A stretch of 51,352 nt of DNA from Deltaproteobacteria bacterium (GCA_005879805.1 VBKL01000057.1:1-51352), one strand, 5' to 3'. Counted from the stretch's first letter, positions 1 through 11,164 are shown. Notes: generated by a model from the letters alone, not told the origin. Made by a program: numbers and translations.

Positions 1-234
1 CTCGTTCTGCGCCAGCTCGGGACGGCCGCCGCTGCGGAACTGTCCGGCGGAGTCCCGGCGCTGCTTGATGAGCGTCTGCGCCACCTGCACCACCTCGGCG
101 TCCGACAGCTCCTTGTTTATCTCGATCTCGCGGTACTTGAGCGCGCTCTTCAGCATGCGCAGGGTGCCGAGCCGGTGCTTGTCGCGCGCCCGCGCGGCGT
201 CCTTCAATTCGCCCTCGATCCGCTCGATCAGCAT
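1..234 (-). CDS. GatB/YqeY domain protein, 5' part only (cut by window edge)
   Basis: I read this directly from the minus strand. It starts at ATG 234 and stays open through position 1, giving 78 residues that begin MLIERIEGELKDAARARDK and include LRMLKSALKYREIEINKEL. This matches the N-terminal helical region of YqeY proteins (normally about 148 aa), which resemble the tRNA-binding tail domain of the GatB amidotransferase subunit; their exact function is unclear. It lies 83 bp downstream of rpsU on the same strand. The order rpsU-yqeY, often followed by dnaG and rpoD, is common in bacteria and supports the call. The C-terminal half is outside the window. Confidence 0.85.
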   Translation of the reverse strand, partial: MLIERIEGELKDAARARDKHRLGTLRMLKSALKYREIEINKELSDAEVVQVAQTLIKQRRDSAGQFRSGGRPELAQNE

Positions 235-317
235 TCCGGAAGCCGCTGCTCCTTCCCAACAAAGGGCCCCGCCTCGGGGCGAGGCAGGGCCGGAGCGTAT
301 CCTCGAGCGTTACAGAG

Positions 318-515
318 CTACATCATGCCCTTGCGCGCCTTCTTGAGAGCGCGCTTCTTCGCCGCGAGCGCCTTCTTCTTGCGCTTCACCGACGGCTTCT
401 CGTAGTGCTCGCGCTTGCGGATCTCGCTCAGGATCCCCGCCTTCTCGCACTGCTTCTTGAAACGCTTCATGGCGTTTTCGAACGACTCGCCTTCCTTCAC
501 GCGCACGCCCGGCAT
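318..515 (-). CDS. rpsU: 30S ribosomal protein S21
   Basis: 65-residue basic protein starting [20 protein letters not shown] and ending in a Lys/Arg-rich helix ([16 protein letters not shown] and onward). This is the full length and pattern of bacterial S21, a late-assembling small-subunit protein near the mRNA exit channel. I chose ATG 515 because the family begins with the short MPGV-type strand. The open frame runs 13 codons further upstream, but those codons do not look like S21. A strong sigma-70 type promoter lies 58-85 bp upstream, and yqeY follows downstream, probably on the same transcript. Confidence 0.95.
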   Translation of the reverse strand: MPGVRVKEGESFENAMKRFKKQCEKAGILSEIRKREHYEKPSVKRKKKALAAKKRALKKARKGMM

Positions 516-572
516 TGCGTTGAACCCACCGCCTTCCTTCGAATCGGGACCCACCCGTACCGCGAACGGCGC

Positions 573-600
573 AGTATATGGTCAGGCGGAGGCCTGTCAA
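573..600 (-). promoter_or_regulatory. Sigma-70 type promoter for rpsU
   Basis: Read on the minus strand, TTGACA (600-595), a 16-bp spacer and TATACT (578-573) make a near-consensus housekeeping promoter. Transcription would start near 566, giving an rpsU leader of about 50 nt. The -35 box overlaps the stop codon of the upstream DUF1704 gene (597-599). A match this good is rare by chance in DNA this rich in GC. Confidence 0.75.
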
Positions 601-1844
601 CGCGACGCCGCGCTGCGGTGCCTCTCGGCGTAGAACTCCTTCACTCCCATCATCGAGAAGCGGTTGAGGGTGACCGAATGGGTCATCTGCGCGAGCAGCG
701 GATCGCGCCTGCGCCACCACTCGGGGACGAACTTGGGCCGCGCGACGATTCCCTCGTGCATCAGGGCGCGGATGGTAGGCGCGTCGTCCACGCTCATCTT
801 GCCGGCGAAGAAGGCGAGGACCAGATCCTCGTCGCTGCGGTCGAGCGCTGCCCGCAAGAAGTTGTATACGCGGCAATATCCCCGCTGGTAGACGGCGTCC
901 TTGGTGAACGGGGCACCGCCCGTCAGGACGCCTCCCCGGAACACCCGCTCGGCGAGGTGGCACGCCTTCTCTTCGCCCCAGCGCGAGGCGAGATCGCGCC
1001 AGACGTCGAGGTAATCGGCGCCGCGAGCGGCCCGGTCGATGGCCAGCGTACGCTCGGCAAGCTCGATGAACCGGTCGTTGGTGACGTTTCCCGTCAGGTA
1101 TTCGCTGACGATTCCGCCGCCTTCCTGGCTCTCGGTATAACCGCGAAGGCCGGAGGAGAGGACGCTGAGGATGGGCTGGGCCGCGCCGTTGCGGGCAGTG
1201 AGGACGTGCCAGAGCCCCTCGTGGTGGGCGAGCGCGCGGGCTTGCCGCGGCGTGAATTTCGCGTCGGCCCGGACGGCGATGCTCCTCGGGCCGGCGGCGG
1301 CAAAGGCCGCGAGTCCGCTCGACAGCTTGACCTCGCAGCTCTCGCCGAGAATCGGCCGGACGATCGCGCGGATCCGGGCGGCGCACTGCTCGGCGTCGAG
1401 CGTCGCCCGCTCCTTGCGCGCGCGAGGCCTGCTCGCCCAGTACCGCGCGATCTCGAGGTTCTCCAGGTCCTCGTTGGAAGACTCGGCGAATTCGTCGCGA
1501 GGGTGGCCGAACAGCTCGACCGAATGCCGGTAGAAGTCCTTGGTGCCCCGCGAGGCGAGGAGCCGGACGGCCGCCATGGTCTGGTCGCAGACGCCGCGGA
1601 GCAGGCCCTCGGCGCCGTTCTCGCCGCGGATGCGCTTCCGGAGATCCTTGAGCTCGCGAAGAGTCTTGGCCGGATCGAAGCCGAGAGGTGGATAGGATGG
1701 CTGCGGTAGCTCGGTGCCGCGCTTGAGGAGGAACCGCTCGTGTACGGAGCGGTCCCACGCCAGCGACCGGATGATGCGGATGGGCCTCTGGACGCGGCAG
1801 AGCGCGTCGCAGAGGGAGCGGAGCGATTCGTGAGCGCGCGTCAC
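597..1844 (-). CDS. DUF1704 / flavohemoglobin-expression-modulating QEGLA-motif family metallopeptidase
   Basis: 415-residue soluble protein. Near residues 207-213 it has HEGLWH, an HExxxH zinc-binding motif. About 25 residues later comes YTESQEGGGIVSEYLTGN, the counterpart of the QEGLA segment that names the family. These two motifs, the length and the Arg-rich start match DUF1704 (KIAA0895-like). Eukaryotic members include the MATCAP tubulin tyrosine carboxypeptidases; bacterial members have no settled substrate. The usual QEGLA reads QEGGG here, but the glutamate expected to act with the HExxxH motif is kept. The gene is flanked by an IHF/HU gene upstream and rpsU downstream on the same strand; no functional link is evident. 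ATG 1844 is used as the start and the exact start is not certain. Confidence 0.8.
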   Translation of the reverse strand: MTRAHESLRSLCDALCRVQRPIRIIRSLAWDRSVHERFLLKRGTELPQPSYPPLGFDPAKTLRELKDLRKRIRGENGAEGLLRGVCDQTMAAVRLLASRGTKDFYRHSVELFGHPRDEFAESSNEDLENLEIARYWASRPRARKERATLDAEQCAARIRAIVRPILGESCEVKLSSGLAAFAAAGPRSIAVRADAKFTPRQARALAHHEGLWHVLTARNGAAQPILSVLSSGLRGYTESQEGGGIVSEYLTGNVTNDRFIELAERTLAIDRAARGADYLDVWRDLASRWGEEKACHLAERVFRGGVLTGGAPFTKDAVYQRGYCRVYNFLRAALDRSDEDLVLAFFAGKMSVDDAPTIRALMHEGIVARPKFVPEWWRRRDPLLAQMTHSVTLNRFSMMGVKEFYAERHRSAASR

Positions 1845-1881
1845 GAGGATGCTGATCTGGGCATCCCCGCGCTTTAAGGCT

Positions 1882-2226
1882 CTACGCCGTGCCCGTCTCG
1901 GACTTGGCGGGGACCGGCAGAGGCTTGACCGCCTCGTTCGCCGCCTGGCCAGCGCGGTTGACGCGGTCGCGAAGCTCCTTGCCCGTTCGGAAGAGGATTC
2001 CGCGCTTCGGGCGGACCGGAATCACCTCTCCGGTCTTGGGGTTGCGGCCGTTGTAGCCCTGGTAGTTCTTCACGTGGAAGGCGCCGAGGCCACGGATTTC
2101 GATGTTGTCTCCCCTGCAGAGAGCCTGCTTCATCGAGTCGAAGATCGTCTCGATGGTCATCTCGGCCTGCTTCTGGGTGAGCTGGCGCTTGGCCACAAGG
2201 ATGGCGATAAGGTCGCTCTTCAGCAT
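1882..2226 (-). CDS. IHF/HU family DNA-binding protein (IHF-beta-like)
   Basis: 114-residue protein starting MLKSDLIAILVAKRQLTQ. It carries the family arm signature IEIRGLGAFHVKNYQGYNGR followed by NPKTGEVIPVRPKRGILFRTG. The GRNPKTGE arm and the KELRDRVN end are typical of HU/IHF dimers that bend DNA; the IEIRGLG segment favours an IHF-beta-like member. ATG 2226 is chosen because family members start with MTKSELI-like residues, although the frame is open 11 codons further upstream. About 25 residues at the C-terminus (RAGQAANEAVKPLPVPAK) extend beyond the standard fold. In myxobacteria IHF-like proteins assist sigma-54 promoters, which are prominent in this window. Confidence 0.9.
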   Translation of the reverse strand: MLKSDLIAILVAKRQLTQKQAEMTIETIFDSMKQALCRGDNIEIRGLGAFHVKNYQGYNGRNPKTGEVIPVRPKRGILFRTGKELRDRVNRAGQAANEAVKPLPVPAKSETGTA

Positions 2227-2302
2227 GGGTGAATCGACTCCGCGGCGTGTGATCGCCAAAAAGGCGTCACGGATAGGAACGTTACCCGAGGGTGGGGGGA
2301 GC

Positions 2303-2317
2303 GGGCAAGCGTTGCCC
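2303..2317. repeat. Short inverted repeat between the YihY and IHF-like genes
   Basis: GGGCAA (2303-2308) and TTGCCC (2312-2317) form a perfect 6-bp dyad with a 3-base loop in the 128-bp gap between the two minus-strand genes. There is no T-run after it on the minus strand, so it is not a standard intrinsic terminator. It could be an operator or a weak hairpin. I see no consensus promoter for the IHF-like gene in this gap. Confidence 0.3.
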
Positions 2318-2354
2318 CCTCCGGGGTGCGAAGGTCCGGGTGGCGGCCTGTCCG

Positions 2355-3695
2355 CTAGGGCTTAATTCTTGAAATCACAGGGGAAATAGCCGGAGGTGTG
2401 TCCTTCTGCTCCAGCACACCCAGGGGTGCAGGTTTCTCGACGCGCCGCAAAAAGGCCTCCACGGACTCATCCAAGGCCCCCTCGGCGGCCTGTTCGGCCG
2501 TTGCAAAAACCCGGGACAAGGCCTCTCCGGTGGCATCCGGATCTTGTTGCGGGAACCCCAGCGAGCGCCGCCCCGCGGCGCGGAGCTCGGCGATGCTCAC
2601 GCGCGAGGCTTCGCGGGCCGGAACGAACCCGCCCCTCTTCGCCTCCACCACGATCTCGGCCGCCTCCAGCGCGCGGAGCGCCTCGAGGACGAGCCGTCTC
2701 GGAACTTCGAGATGTCGCGCGATCGGGCCTGCTCGCACGGGAGAGGAGCGCCTCATCTTCACCAGCGCCAGGAAGACGCGAGCGACGAAAACCTCGCGGG
2801 CTTCCGCCGCGATGAGAAGCGGGGATCGTAGCTCCGACTTTCGGGAAGCATCGAGCGCGTACGCGAAGCGGCAGCCCGACAGGCAGATGAGCCACGAGAT
2901 GTAGATCCAGGAAAGGACGATGGGTAGCACCGCCACCGACCCGTAGATCTTGTGCACCTGTACGAGCCGGGTGGACAGCGCGGCGAAGACGAACTTGGCG
3001 AGCTCCCAGGCGGTTCCGGCGACGAACGCGGCGCTCAGCGCCGAGCGGATCCGCACGCGCGCGCTGGGAAGCACCTTGTAGAGGAAGCCGAACCCCGCAT
3101 ACGTGATGGCTACTGACGAGAGCGCCGCGAGAACGTGGAGGATCTCGCTGTGGCCCGCGTGCCCATGCCCGTGCGCCTCCTGCATCTGCCCGATCTTCCA
3201 GGTGACCCAGATCGAGGTGCTGAGCAGCACCGGCCCGAGCGTCAAGAAGGCCCAGTACTTGAGCAAGCGCTGCACCGGGGAGCGCGCCTGCTTCACTGCG
3301 TAGATGTGGTTGAAGGCGCTCTCGATGTTCCAGAGCAGGGAGAGCGAAGAGAAGAGCAGGACCGCGAACCCGATCGCGCCCAGGGTCTTGACCGTCGCCT
3401 TGCTGGTGAACTCGGTGAGCGTCACCGAGATCGCCGCGCCGGCGCCGATGCCGAGCTGATCGTTCACGTACTTCTGCACGCCCTCGTGGAAGGGGGCGTG
3501 GCCGGATACGAGATCTATGACGCTGTAGATGACGGCGAGGAGCGGCACCAGCGACAAGAGCGTGAGGTAGGTAAGGGCCGAGGCGCGCAGCGCGATGATC
3601 TCGCCGCGGAACCCGCCGAGCCAGAGCATCGCGGCCCGGTAGACGCGCCGCGCCCCGGGCACCGCCAGGACGCGCTCGCGCACTTCCCGAAGCAT
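2355..3695 (-). CDS. YihY/BrkB (UPF0761) family inner-membrane protein with C-terminal winged-helix-like region
   Basis: 446 residues. The first ~285 carry about six membrane helices with YihY/virulence-factor-BrkB features: FRGEIIALRASALTYLTLLS, an SSLSLLWNIESAFNHIY segment and IYGSVAVLPIVLSWIYISWL. A cytoplasmic region follows that resembles a DNA-binding-like domain (PIARHLEVPRRLVLEALRAL), common in deltaproteobacterial members. The start at ATG 3695 fits the family. The longer open frame upstream runs antiparallel through the RNase gene and is not coding. The family was once labelled RNase BN by mistake; its real function is unknown. The gene begins 2 bp after the RNase E/G stop, so it is almost certainly co-transcribed with it. 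Confidence 0.88.
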   Translation of the reverse strand: MLREVRERVLAVPGARRVYRAAMLWLGGFRGEIIALRASALTYLTLLSLVPLLAVIYSVIDLVSGHAPFHEGVQKYVNDQLGIGAGAAISVTLTEFTSKATVKTLGAIGFAVLLFSSLSLLWNIESAFNHIYAVKQARSPVQRLLKYWAFLTLGPVLLSTSIWVTWKIGQMQEAHGHGHAGHSEILHVLAALSSVAITYAGFGFLYKVLPSARVRIRSALSAAFVAGTAWELAKFVFAALSTRLVQVHKIYGSVAVLPIVLSWIYISWLICLSGCRFAYALDASRKSELRSPLLIAAEAREVFVARVFLALVKMRRSSPVRAGPIARHLEVPRRLVLEALRALEAAEIVVEAKRGGFVPAREASRVSIAELRAAGRRSLGFPQQDPDATGEALSRVFATAEQAAEGALDESVEAFLRRVEKPAPLGVLEQKDTPPAISPVISRIKP

Positions 3696-3697
3696 CC

Positions 3698-5956
3698 CTA
3701 TTCCGCCTTCTCCACCGCCTCGGGCGCCTCGGCCGCGGGCTCTGCCGGCTTGAGAGCGGGATCGGTGTCGCGCCGTTCGCCGCGCCCGCCGCGATCGCGG
3801 CCGCCCTTCTGCCCGCCGGGACGCGGCGTCATTCCGCGCTGCGTCTGCTGGAGGTCGGGCCGGGACCACTTCGCGTAGAGGTCGAACTGCTCGAGGTGGT
3901 ACTGCGGCTGCGGGCGCACGGTGAAGCTCTTGTTGAGCTTCATCATCAGGAGCCGCATCGCCTCGCGCTCCGGCCCCTGCAAGAGCTTCGCGACCTCGGG
4001 GTGGCAGCTCACGATGATCTGGTCCTCGCGCTGCTTGCGCGCGGCGCGCTGCACCTCGCGCATGATCTCGTAGGCCATGGTCGTCTTGCTGCGCACGTGC
4101 CCGCGGCCGTCGCAGGTCGGGCACATCTCGGTGGTGAGCCGGGTGACGCTCTCGCGCACCCGCTTGCGGGTCATCTCGACCAGGCCGATGTCGCTGATCT
4201 TGAGGACGTTGGTCTTGGCGCGGTCGGCGCCCAGGGCCTCCTGGAGGGTCTTGAAGACCTTCTCCCGGTTGGACCCTTTGTCCATGTCGATGAAGTCGAT
4301 GATGATGATGCCGCCGATGTTGCGCAGCCTGAGCTGGTAGACGATCTCCTTCGCCGCCTCGCAGTTGATCTTGGTGATGGTGTCTTCGAGCGAGGCGCCG
4401 GCGCCCTTCTTTCCCACGTAGCGGCCGGAGTTCACGTCGATGGCGACGAGGGCCTCGGTCTGGTCGATGATGATGTAGCCGCCCGACTTGAGCCAGACCT
4501 TGCGGTTCTGCGCCTTCTGCAGCTCCTGCTCGATGCCGAACTCGTCGAAGATCGGCTCGTCGCCGGTGTAGAGCTCGACCGCGTCGCGTAGCTCCGGCGC
4601 GACGTCGGCGACGAAGGTGCGCACCCGCTCGAACTCGGCGCGGTCGTCGATGACCAGCTTGGAGACATCGTCGGAGAAGAGATCGCGCACCGAGCGCAGG
4701 ACGAGGTCGAGGTCCGGGTGCACGAGCGCGGGCGCGCGCAGGTTCTCGCGCTTCTTGCCCACCTCGTTCCAGAGGCCGAGGAGGAACTTGTGGCAGGTGA
4801 TGCGCGCGCCCTTGCTGCCGATGGGATCCTTCACCACCTGCACGAGGACCTCGTCGCCCTCCTTGAGGAGGTCCTGGATCTGGGCGCGGCGGCCGTGGTT
4901 GTGCCCGTTGCCCTGGCGTTTGGAATCGTTCTGCCTGTCGCGCGCCTGCTGCTTCTGCTGCTCCGGCTTCGGGCGCTCCTCGGCAGGTTTCGCCGGCGCT
5001 CCTCGCCTTCGTCCCCTACCGCCGCGGCGGCGACCACGGCGCTCCCGGAGCGACGGACGCTGTTCGGGAGGAACGCCGATCTTTCCTTCCTTCGCGCCGG
5101 ACGGCGCCGCGCCCGTGGAAGCGATTCCACCGGCCTCCGTCGATGCGCTCGCGGCAGTCGCCGGACCCTCCGAGGAACCCTCCGCGGCGATGGCGGCCTC
5201 GGCGGCAGCGTGGGCGGCGTCACCTTCGTCCTCGTCTTCGTCCTCGTCGTCGCCTTCGCCTTCGCCTTCGTCCTCGCCTTCGTCGAGCGCCTCTTCGGGG
5301 CTCAGGTCGAGGATCGGCTCGTCTTGATGCGGTTCCGTTTGCTCCCCGGCAGGCGACTCCGCGGCTCCTTTGTGGATCGCGGAAGCCTCGGCCGCCGCGC
5401 CATTGGCCAGGGCGGATTCGGGAAGGATGTTGGGCTCGCCCACCGCGGGTACGGCCTTTTCCGGCGACCCGGTGCCGGCGGGCTCCGACGACTGTGCAGC
5501 TTCGGCAGGCGGTGGCGGCGGAGAGGCGTCGCCGAAGGGTGCGGGCTCGACCGGTGGAACGCTTTGCGGCGTCAGCGTGGCCGAGGCGGCCTCGAGGGCC
5601 GCGGACCCGACCGGAGGCGTGGGAGTGCCGTTCTCGGCAGGCTCCGCGATGTCCTCGATGTCGAGGGGATCGCCCTCGGTCGCGCCGGCCTGGATCTCGA
5701 TCTCTTCGCTGAACCCGGGGAAATTCGGGTCGGCGACGATGTCGGCTACGTAGAGAAAGGCGGCCTTGTCGAGGCCGATGTCCACGAACGCCGCCTGCAT
5801 TCCCGGGAGGACCCGGACCACCTTGCCTTTGTAGACGTTACCGACGATTCCTTTCTCGTTCTTACGCTCCAGGTAGTACTCGGAAATGGTCCCTTGCTCG
5901 ATCAGCGCGACCCGGGTCTCCTGCCCCGAGGCGTTGATCACCAAGATGTTCGACAT
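3698..5956 (-). CDS. rng: Ribonuclease E/G family protein with a long low-complexity insert in the S1 domain
   Basis: 752 residues. It starts MSNILVINASGQETRVALIE and holds the first half of an S1 fold (NVYKGKVVRVLPGMQAAFVD). About 280 residues of low complexity follow (roughly 75-355): Ala/Pro/Ser-rich, then a Glu/Asp run, then an Arg/Gly run. The S1 fold then resumes (DLLKEGDEVLVQVVKDP). Downstream are the RNase H-like/DNase I-like catalytic elements (EALVAIDVNSGRYVG, GGIIIIDFIDM) and the CPTCDGRG zinc-link. RNase E/G enzymes cut single-stranded AU-rich RNA in rRNA maturation and mRNA decay. ATG 5956 has an AAGG element about 10 bp upstream. The radical SAM gene lies upstream on the same strand, a common pairing. 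The Arg/Gly and acidic tracts could be RNA- or partner-binding. Confidence 0.93.
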   Translation of the reverse strand: MSNILVINASGQETRVALIEQGTISEYYLERKNEKGIVGNVYKGKVVRVLPGMQAAFVDIGLDKAAFLYVADIVADPNFPGFSEEIEIQAGATEGDPLDIEDIAEPAENGTPTPPVGSAALEAASATLTPQSVPPVEPAPFGDASPPPPPAEAAQSSEPAGTGSPEKAVPAVGEPNILPESALANGAAAEASAIHKGAAESPAGEQTEPHQDEPILDLSPEEALDEGEDEGEGEGDDEDEDEDEGDAAHAAAEAAIAAEGSSEGPATAASASTEAGGIASTGAAPSGAKEGKIGVPPEQRPSLRERRGRRRGGRGRRRGAPAKPAEERPKPEQQKQQARDRQNDSKRQGNGHNHGRRAQIQDLLKEGDEVLVQVVKDPIGSKGARITCHKFLLGLWNEVGKKRENLRAPALVHPDLDLVLRSVRDLFSDDVSKLVIDDRAEFERVRTFVADVAPELRDAVELYTGDEPIFDEFGIEQELQKAQNRKVWLKSGGYIIIDQTEALVAIDVNSGRYVGKKGAGASLEDTITKINCEAAKEIVYQLRLRNIGGIIIIDFIDMDKGSNREKVFKTLQEALGADRAKTNVLKISDIGLVEMTRKRVRESVTRLTTEMCPTCDGRGHVRSKTTMAYEIMREVQRAARKQREDQIIVSCHPEVAKLLQGPEREAMRLLMMKLNKSFTVRPQPQYHLEQFDLYAKWSRPDLQQTQRGMTPRPGGQKGGRDRGGRGERRDTDPALKPAEPAAEAPEAVEKAE

Positions 5957-6278
5957 CGAAGGATCCTTGTGCGGGGCCCGCGGGCGCGCATGCGCCATAC
6001 GCGAGCGGATGCGCCAGAGCCAGGCTGCGCTCGGACGCCAAAACGGTCTGAGAAGCGTGGACGGCCACCAGTTTCTTGCCTCCGAGCGCCTAGCGCGGCC
6101 GCGCGCCTGGCGCACGGCCCCCGCGGGGCGCTGGTGTGCTCCCCGATCCGACCTCACCCGCGGTTCCGCGGGCACAAGAAGGAATTGCCGGGACGGTACC
6201 ATCGGGGATCCTCCCCAGCAAGCCGATCGTCCGGATGTGATCGAAAACGAACGGCAGCGCCTACCGGCTGCTTGCTCG
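5957..6278. other. 322-bp non-coding gap between the radical SAM gene and RNase E/G
   Basis: No convincing coding sequence on either strand. It holds a perfect 7-bp dyad, CCCGCGG-TT-CCGCGGG (6157-6172), and several GC-rich palindromic words (such as 6090-6105). No TTGACA/TATAAT pair and no T-run terminator are visible. It is probably the leader and promoter region of the RNase gene. In Escherichia coli the rne 5' leader is structured and autoregulatory, so a structured leader would be reasonable here; that is inference. Confidence 0.4.
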
Positions 6279-8849
6279 CTAACTCCGATCGAACAGGGCG
6301 TTCTCGCGAACGATGCGCGTCATGCCCGCCTTCACCCATTCGCTACCGAACAGGGCTTCCAAGAGCTCGTACGGGCGAGCAGTCGCCTGGGTCTCGCCGG
6401 CCCGCAGGGTGAACCGCAGCGAGCTCCGCCCCTCGGCGCGGATGGCCTGCACCGCCGCCTTGAGATCGATCCGCAGCGGGTGCTTGCCTTCGCGCTCGCG
6501 AACCACGCTCGCGTCAGGGCGCGCCGCGAAAACGGCGAGTCGATCGACCGCGTCTGGGGCGCCTTCGGGCAGTTCGACCAGGTACTCGATGCCGCGGATT
6601 GCACGGCTTAGCGAGTCGGCCTTGTTGTCGATCGGCTCGACGGAAAGGATCCGGAATCCCTCAGGCAGCTCCGCCGCGATGCGGGCGGCGATCTGCGCAG
6701 GATCGGGAGAACCGTAGAGCTCGAGATCGAGGTACTCGGCGCGGCTCTCGGTGCCGACCGGACAGGCGGGCCCGAAACCCACCCGCGGCTTCGGATTGAA
6801 GCCCCGCGTATGGGGAATGGGAATCTCGGCGCGCCGGAAGGTCCGGAGCAGCGCGGACATCGTCTCGAGATGGCTCAGCGCAACGGCGATGCCCTCCTTG
6901 GCGTAGCGCAGCCGCAGCGTGCTCCTCTCGACTGGAGGCGCCGGCGCGGGCGGACGCTTCTGCGGCCGGTAGTCTTCCGGGTGGTAGATGATGGTGTCGA
7001 CCACCTCGTAGTCGCAGGAGCCGCAAGCGGTGCACCGCTCCTCGCCGTAAGCGCAGTCCTCGGTCTTGCCTTCCGCGTGGGCGGCCATCCGCTCCTTCCA
7101 CAGGTACGGCTTCGTCACCTCGCAGTCGATGTGCTCGAAGGGAAGGATCTCGTCCTTGCCCTTCTCGCGGTGGGCGAAGAAGGCGAGCCCGACTCCGTGC
7201 TCGGCCTCGCAGCGCGCGAAAGCCTCCTCCCACACCTCGAGATGGAACCGCTCGGTCCATCCGTCGAGCCGCTGCCCCTTCCGGAACGCGTGCAGGACCG
7301 CGGTGGCGAGGCGGCGATCTCCCAGGGCGAGCGCGCCTTCGAGAGCTCCCTGGCGCGCGTCGTGGGGCTTCACGTGCAGATCGCGATAGCCGCGGCCGAG
7401 CTTGCGGAGCTCGTCCTTGAGGATCCCGTGTTTCCGCTGCGTCTCGGCGAGCGGGATCATCGGATCCCACTGGAAAGGCGTGAAGGGCTTCGGGCAGAAG
7501 GTGGAGATGCCGACGTTGATCTCGGCCTTGGGCGTCGCCCGCCGGCCCCGCTTGAGCGCCTCGGCGCAGACACGGATGATCTCGCGCACATCCTCGTCGC
7601 GCTCGGTGGGCAGGCCGATCATGAAGTAGAACTTCACCAGCTCCCAGCCGGCCTGGAAGATCGTCTCCACGGCGTGCTGGAGGTCCTTCTCGGCGTTCCC
7701 CTTGTTGATGACCCGCCGGAGCCGTTCGCTTCCCGCTTCGGGCGCCACCGTGAAGCCGCTCTTGCGCACGCGGGCGATCTGTTCCGCCAGGCGCGCGTTC
7801 ATGGTCTCGGTGCGCAAGGAGGGCAGCGAGATGGCGACGTTCTCCGCTCCGAACTCGTCGAAGAAGTCCTCGAGGACGCCGTTGATGCAGGAGTAGTCGC
7901 CGGCGCTCAGGCTGAGGAAACCGACCTCCTCGTAGCCGGTGGTCTTGAGCCCTTCCTCGGCGATGCGCCGGACCTGGTTGGGATCGCGCTGCCGCGTGGG
8001 CCGCGTGATCATTCCTACCTGGCAGAAGCGGCAGCCCCGCGTGCAACCGCGCTGGATCTCGAGCGGCAGGCGATCGTGGACGGTCTGCAGGAAAGGCACG
8101 ATCGGACGCTGCGCCTGCGGAACGAGATTGAGGTCAGGAATCACGCGACGGACGACGGTCTCGTAACCGGGCTTGAGCGGCTCGATCGCACGGATGGTGT
8201 GATCCGCGCCGTAGTGGAACCGGAAGAGGGAAGGAACGTAGACGCCGGGAATCTCGGCAAGGTGCCAGAGCAGGTCCTCGCGGGGCGCGCCGCTTCGCTT
8301 CCAGCCGGCGACCACGTCGCTGATCTCGTGGATCGCCTCCTCCCCTTCGCCGACCACCAATGCGTCGAAGAAGTCGGCCACCGGCTCCGGATTGTAGGCG
8401 CACGGTCCGCCGCCCAGGATGAGCGGATCCTCGCGCCGGCGGTCCTTGGCGAAGAGCGGAATGCCGGCGAGATCGAGCATCGCCAGCACCGTCGTGTAGC
8501 AAAGCTCGAATTGCAGGGTGAAACCGATCACGTCGAAGGCGGAAAGGGGCGCGCGGCTCTCGATGGAGAAGATTGGCAGCCCTTCCGCTTTCAGTGCCGA
8601 TTCGAGATCGGCCCAGGGCATGAAGACCCGCTCGCAGGCGACATCGGGGCGCTCGTTGAGGGCGTGGTAGAGCAGCCGGAATCCGACGTTGCTCATCCCC
8701 ACTTCGTAGGTGTCGGGAAAGGCAAGCGCCCAGGTCACCGTAGCTTGGCGGAGGTCCTTCTTGACCGCGTTCCACTCGCCACCGACGTAGCGGGAAGGCT
8801 TCTGCGCCGAAAGGATGAGGCGGTCGAGGACGGGCAGCGCGTAAGCCAT
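6279..8849 (-). CDS. TIGR03960-type B12-binding radical SAM protein fused to a C-terminal DUF2344 domain
   Basis: 856 residues. The N-terminal part resembles a cobalamin-binding-like region (WALAFPDTYEVGMSNVGFRL, EDPLILGGGPCAYNPEP). A radical SAM core follows with the cluster motif CTRGCRFCQVG near residues 265-275 and VAPEAGSERLRRVINKGN further on. A cysteine-rich segment (CAYGEERCTACGSCDY) precedes the last ~230 residues, which match the TIGR03936/DUF2344 domain (SHLETMSALLRTFRRAEIP, HTRGFNPKPRVGFGPACPVG). This fusion is often encoded next to RNase E/G and rplU. Its substrate is unknown to me; a tRNA or rRNA modification role is only suggested by the neighbourhood. Start ATG 8849 fits the family (MAYALPVLDRLIL). 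Confidence 0.92.
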   Translation of the reverse strand: MAYALPVLDRLILSAQKPSRYVGGEWNAVKKDLRQATVTWALAFPDTYEVGMSNVGFRLLYHALNERPDVACERVFMPWADLESALKAEGLPIFSIESRAPLSAFDVIGFTLQFELCYTTVLAMLDLAGIPLFAKDRRREDPLILGGGPCAYNPEPVADFFDALVVGEGEEAIHEISDVVAGWKRSGAPREDLLWHLAEIPGVYVPSLFRFHYGADHTIRAIEPLKPGYETVVRRVIPDLNLVPQAQRPIVPFLQTVHDRLPLEIQRGCTRGCRFCQVGMITRPTRQRDPNQVRRIAEEGLKTTGYEEVGFLSLSAGDYSCINGVLEDFFDEFGAENVAISLPSLRTETMNARLAEQIARVRKSGFTVAPEAGSERLRRVINKGNAEKDLQHAVETIFQAGWELVKFYFMIGLPTERDEDVREIIRVCAEALKRGRRATPKAEINVGISTFCPKPFTPFQWDPMIPLAETQRKHGILKDELRKLGRGYRDLHVKPHDARQGALEGALALGDRRLATAVLHAFRKGQRLDGWTERFHLEVWEEAFARCEAEHGVGLAFFAHREKGKDEILPFEHIDCEVTKPYLWKERMAAHAEGKTEDCAYGEERCTACGSCDYEVVDTIIYHPEDYRPQKRPPAPAPPVERSTLRLRYAKEGIAVALSHLETMSALLRTFRRAEIPIPHTRGFNPKPRVGFGPACPVGTESRAEYLDLELYGSPDPAQIAARIAAELPEGFRILSVEPIDNKADSLSRAIRGIEYLVELPEGAPDAVDRLAVFAARPDASVVREREGKHPLRIDLKAAVQAIRAEGRSSLRFTLRAGETQATARPYELLEALFGSEWVKAGMTRIVRENALFDRS

Positions 8850-8888
8850 CGCGACCGGTCTAGCAGCGCGGGCAGGCGGGTCAAGCGC

Positions 8889-11164
<2,276 letters not shown>

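Noticed and set aside
4718-6412. 564-codon open frame on the plus strand opposite the RNase E/G gene
   Set aside because: It mirrors the low-complexity insert and S1 region of a well-supported gene. Its protein is Leu/Arg/Gly repeats without any recognisable domain. Long antisense frames are expected at this GC content.
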